This document shows positions 60,345-64,000 of a stretch of 64,000 nucleotides of DNA, one piece after another (position 1 is the first letter of the stretch; each line of letters starts with the position of its first letter). The notes beneath the pieces are model-generated. The model made no database searches, was not told the DNA's origin, and worked only from the letters and a program-made list of their open reading frames with translations. The stretch spans positions 63,343,622-63,407,621 of the forward strand of contig OY755038.1 in the NCBI GenBank assembly GCA_963576565.1, given 5' to 3'. This stretch comes from Aspidapion aeneum. Lineage: Eukaryota > Arthropoda > Insecta > Coleoptera > Brentidae. The translations under genes were made by a program, and so were the position numbers.

Positions 60345-60828
60345 TCTAGGCTATGAAAAAGCGTTTTTAAAAATATTCTAATTTTTCTTGAACGCCATAT
60401 TGGGCTTCATTCTTATCAAACGGAGCACAGTTTAGTTGTAGGTAATCGAGTTTCCTTGATACCTACGTATATATGCGTGTGTGTGTGGCGTTCTAAATTT
60501 AAAATAAAAACTTCACGGTCAGTCTTGTTTACTACCTACTATCGATAAATTTAATGCATTTATTTATTCGGGAATTTTGTGTTTTCAAAATTTGATTTAA
60601 TGCAAAAATAAAATACAAATCTTATATCAAATATCGCCTTTCGGTTTCGCGTTTCCGCGATTTTAAACATATTTAGTGCGCTAAAGTGCAAAAAATAAGT
60701 GTTTAAATAAATCAAAATCCAAGTAACCAAATACAAAAAATCAAAAACTTAAAAACTGTTTTAAATAGATACCTTTTTTTCAATAATTTAAAACCAAGTC
60801 AATACAAAAAAAATACTTACCAATCAAA

Positions 60829-61547
60829 ATGGGAGATGCAGAATTAAAAACATTTACTAGAAAAAGAAAAATCGCTTTGACTAGGATCACTGAAATCTAT
60901 ACTTTGGCGGTAAAAGCCAAGGATGATGAAGCCGAGCGCCCTATCTTTCAAATTACTTTTGAAACTTTGGAAGATCAATATTTTGAGTTTAAACATCTCC
61001 ATAACGAATTGATTGGGTTGCTGACCGACGATAAAGATTTCGATGCGGAAGATGCAATTAGAAAAAATTGTGACACTTTTTATTTTCAAGCAAAAGCAAT
61101 ATTTTGTAAGTTATTTCCAATTCCAGGCACTTCTAGGCCGCAGTCCTCTGCGCCTACTCCCACCAGTCATAGTTTTGAAAATTTTAAACCTTCAATTCCG
61201 GTTTTTATGGGCTCAATGCTAAAATGGTCGACTTTTCTAGATCTCTTTTCAAGTAGAATAGACAAAAATCCTGCACTATCGAATGCCTCAAAATTTCGGT
61301 ATTTAATTACTTTATTGCAGGGTGAACCATTAAATTTGGTAAAGTCGTTACCAGTTACTGATAGTAACTATTTAATTGCCTTTTCAAATCTACAAAAAAG
61401 GTACAACAATAAGCGCCTTTTAGCTACGTCATATTGGAATTCCATTGTGCATGTTTCCTCCATGAAATCAAATCAGAGCTCTAAAGATCTTAGAAATATT
61501 TTGGACACGTTTACTGATAATTTAATACAAAAGATTGGCAGTTTCCG
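60829..61547 (+). pseudogene. BEL element 3 gag N-terminal region
   Basis: The frame starts MGDAELKTFTRKRKIALTRI. It parallels the N-terminal gag of BEL copies 1/2 (MSVKKAAQKRKGFLSAITEC) with low identity but the same spacing: a helical, acidic region, a proline/serine linker (residues ~100-120), then the DUF1759 block FKPSIPVFMGSMLKWSTFLD and YLITLLQGEPLNLVKSLPV. A small deletion near 61530-61545 shifts the frame; the next domain continues in the frame that begins upstream of 61548. Start choice: the ATG at 60829 is preceded by stops and by A-rich sequence and aligns with the copy 2 start. Confidence 0.82.
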
Positions 61548-63260
61548 TTGTTTAATTTATTGCTGGGAAAAATAGATACTCCCACTAGATCAGCCTTTGA
61601 AGTTTGCCATACTGAAAAGGAAATTCCTAGTTACACCGATCTATATGAGTTTTTAGAAAAACAGTGCCAAGCACTAGAATCGGTTCAGTATTTTCAGCCT
61701 TCAGTAAATATGGAAAAAAAATCTAAAAGTTTTGGATCTGGTAACTACAATAGTTCAAAACCAAATTCATATAATAACAATAATTTCAAAAACTCCTTCA
61801 TGACAGGCATACCACAAAAACAACAAATTTTACCAAACTTTAATAATCATAATCAAAGCAACTTTCAAACAAAAATATCAAAACAATGCAAATTATGTAA
61901 CCTTTCGGTACATCCTTTTTCTCAATGCCAAGTTTTTTTACAAAAAACTCCAGCTGATCGTCTCGCTTTCGTGAGACAAAATAATGTATGTGGCAACTGT
62001 TTAAGATCAAATCATTTTCTTTTAAAAGATTGCTTATCGCCTTTTAATTGCAAATCCTGCGGGTTACGTCACCATAGTTTATTATGTGACGTCACAACTC
62101 GATTTAACCCAGCCCAACCTAACATGCAAACTTCTTCATTTATTTCAAGTATTCAGTCACCAACGCAAAATCAACAATCAAATTATAGTTTATATCCTAA
62201 TAATATCGATTCAAATCAAATACCTTTCTATGATAAAAATATTCAGCAGAATATTAACCCAACCTTAACTAGCATGCAGCATTCTAATCAATCTAATTTT
62301 AAGTCACAAATGCAACCAATTCAAGATCAATCTCAACAACAAATCAATCAAAGTCAATATCCTTCTACTTCGCAACAAAATCAACAATTAACGCAAAATA
62401 CATCTCGACAACAACCTAACCAAACCAACTGTTATACCTCATTCACCCCAAACTGTCTCGATGCACGCGGGAACTATCAAGTAGTGAGAGCCGTCCTAGA
62501 CAACGCCAGCGAAGCCTCTTTTATCAGCGAAAACTGCTTAAATAGGTTAGGTTTATCTAGGAAAAAATTATCTATTCCTATTCTAGGAATAAATCAATCT
62601 TCTTCTTCAACAAAAGGTATGACGCAATGCACTATTCGTCCAGTTGGAAAAACTGATCCCACATTTTCCTTTAACGGTTTAGTCGTTCAAAGATTATGCT
62701 CTTCTTTACCTAGTGTCCAAGTTAATCCAAGAAATTGGAATTATCTTTCAAACATTAAACTAGGCGACCCCTTCTACTACAAACCAGCCCCTGTTGATCT
62801 ACTTCTAGGCGCCGAGATTTATTCCCAAATTATTAAATCAGGTCGTATTTCTGGGTGTCAAGGTCAACCAGTCGCCCTAGAGACGGAGCTGGGATGGGTG
62901 TTGTTAGGCAGGGTCGAACAAAACATATCTGATCAATCCAATCCTTTAAAAATCGAAAACTACTTTACCGCTTTCGATATCTCTCTAGACTTGACTCTTA
63001 GGAAGTTCTGGGAGCTTGAATCGATTCCTCAAAAAAGCTATTTATCCCCAGATGAGAAAAAAGCTGAGGAAATTTATCAAAATAGGGTATCACGTGATAG
63101 CACGGGACGATTCATGGTAGCTTTACCTTTTAGGCACTCCGAACCCGACTTAGGTGACACGTTTTCTAGAGCTTACCGTTGTTTCATTTCATTAGAATCT
63201 AGACTTCTTAAAAATCCTGAAATGTATTCCATGTATTCAGATTTTATGCTAGAATATTAA
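61548..63260 (+). pseudogene. BEL element 3 gag C-terminus and protease
   Basis: In order: FNLLLGKIDTPTRSAFEVCH, an asparagine-rich spacer, zinc-knuckle cysteines (QCKLCNLSVHPFSQC and CGNCLRSNHF...CKSCGLRHHSLLC), then a ~110-residue Q/N-rich low-complexity segment (about 62110-62440), and the DUF1758 aspartic protease with AVLDNASEASFISENC (near 62490). The protease motif has LDNAS in place of LDSGS of the sister family. Conserved Pao blocks follow (PVDLLLGAEIYSQI, ETELGWVLLGRV, STGRFMVALPFRHSEPDLGD). The frame ends at a single TAA (63258-63260), after which the RT continues in the same frame. Confidence 0.85.
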
Positions 63261-64000
63261 AAAAACGGACACATGAGCCTTATTTCAAATAATGAACCGA
63301 AATCAATGAATGTTTCATATTTACCACATCACGGGGTACTAAAACCCGATAGTACAAGCACGCGTTTGAGAATTGTATTTAATGGATCTTCAATTGGAAG
63401 TAAGAATTATAGCTTAAATGAGACCCTTTTACCAGGCCCTAAACTTCATGCAGATATTACAACTATTTTATTAAGGTTTCGTTTTCATTCTATAGCAATT
63501 CTTAGTGATGTTCAAAAAATGTTTTTGCAAATCAATTTAGTACCCGAACATAGAGACTATCAGCGTTTATTGTGGCGTTTCCACCCCAATGAACCCCTAA
63601 AAGAATATCGTTTAAATACTGTTGTTTTCGGACTCACTTCAAGCCCTTTCTTAGCAATCAGAACCTTACGAGAGTTAGCCTGTCAAGAGAAAATTAAGTA
63701 TCCAAATGCTGCAAAAGTAGTTCTTCAAGACGTTTTTATGGACGATGTCTGTACGGGCAGTTCTGATTTGTCTTCTGCGCAAGCGCTACAAAAAGAGCTG
63801 ATTGGCTTGCTAAAATCCGGTGGGTTTGAACTACGTAAGTGGGCAAGCAATGACCCAAGATTGCTATCATCATTGTCTCCTTCAGATTGTCAAGTTCCAA
63901 TATCTTTCGATAAGGAACAACCTTCTAGTATTAAGGTCTTAGGGCTGCAGTGGAACCCTTCGTCAGACACATTTTCATATAAATGCAATCAAGATAATAG
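63261..64000 (+). pseudogene. BEL element 3 reverse transcriptase (partial)
   Basis: In frame after the stop, this reads KNGHMSLISNNEP, HHGVLKPDSTSTRLRIVFNG, AILSDVQKMFLQINL, FGLTSSPFLAIRTL and the catalytic FMDD (63735-63746), then KSGGFELRKWASNDPRLLSS and KVLGLQWNPSSDTFSY to the window edge. These are the Pao-type RT blocks seen in copies 1 and 2 (where the box is YIDD). No break is visible in this part. RNase H and integrase should lie beyond 64000. Confidence 0.88.

Larger units (their letters stand above)
60328..64000 (+). mobile_element. BEL/Pao element 3, 5' part (runs off window)
   Basis: A BEL-family element distinct from copies 1 and 2: a ~500-bp leader, gag, protease and the RT palm, truncated by the window edge at 64000. 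The 5' LTR presumably precedes 60323. Integrase and 3' LTR lie outside. It has a frameshift near 61545 and an in-frame stop at 63258, so this copy is also damaged. Confidence 0.87.

Overview
This window looks like a gene-poor, transposon-packed stretch of an arthropod genome, most likely an insect. It is strongly AT-rich. The recognisable coding sequence consists of metazoan transposon proteins: three BEL/Pao LTR retrotransposons, a DIRS-type tyrosine-recombinase retrotransposon, several non-LTR (LINE) families, a Penelope-like fragment and DNA transposons with long inverted repeats. I found no confident host gene, tRNA or rRNA gene, operon or CRISPR array. The species cannot be named from the sequence.

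Layout. 0-8.7 kb: an orphan BEL LTR/leader fragment at the window edge, a foldback repeat, a Penelope-like reverse transcriptase (RT) fragment, a tandem duplication carrying Jockey-like RT remnants, a four-unit tandem repeat and a 250-bp inverted-repeat element. 8.7-18.15 kb: a LINE with endonuclease and RT, split by a complete but decayed BEL element (8942-15588, target duplication GCTTG). 19.1-21.9 kb: a Harbinger-like element with a MADF remnant, then two LINE 3' fragments on the minus strand. 23.1-25.5 kb: a large imperfect palindromic array. 26.0-33.5 kb: a hairpin-ended repeat interrupted by a second BEL element (26706-33462, target duplication GTAGT). 33.6-40.7 kb: foldback and small inverted-repeat elements in otherwise featureless AT-rich DNA.

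40.8-45.6 kb: a DDE transposon with inverted repeats of about 525 bp. Its transposase is split by a second copy of the hairpin-ended repeat, which holds a 2043-bp (TGTC)n tract. 47.7-52.3 kb: a hAT-like MITE with an 8-bp target duplication, a tRNA-type SINE with a 13-bp target duplication, and an RTE LINE fragment. 55.7-59.7 kb: simple repeats and a decayed DIRS element on the minus strand (tyrosine recombinase, RT/RNase H, gag). 60.3-64.0 kb: the 5' part of a third BEL/Pao element of a different family, running off the window end.

None of these genes forms a cellular pathway. The window is a record of successive, often nested insertions followed by decay. Relative order can be read in places: the LINE is older than BEL copy 1, the hairpin repeat at 26 kb is older than BEL copy 2, and the DDE transposon is older than the hairpin repeat at 42 kb. 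The most unusual items are the (TGTC)n tract with its hairpin-ended carrier, the palindromic array at 23-25.5 kb, and the 253-bp exact match between the window start and BEL copy 1.
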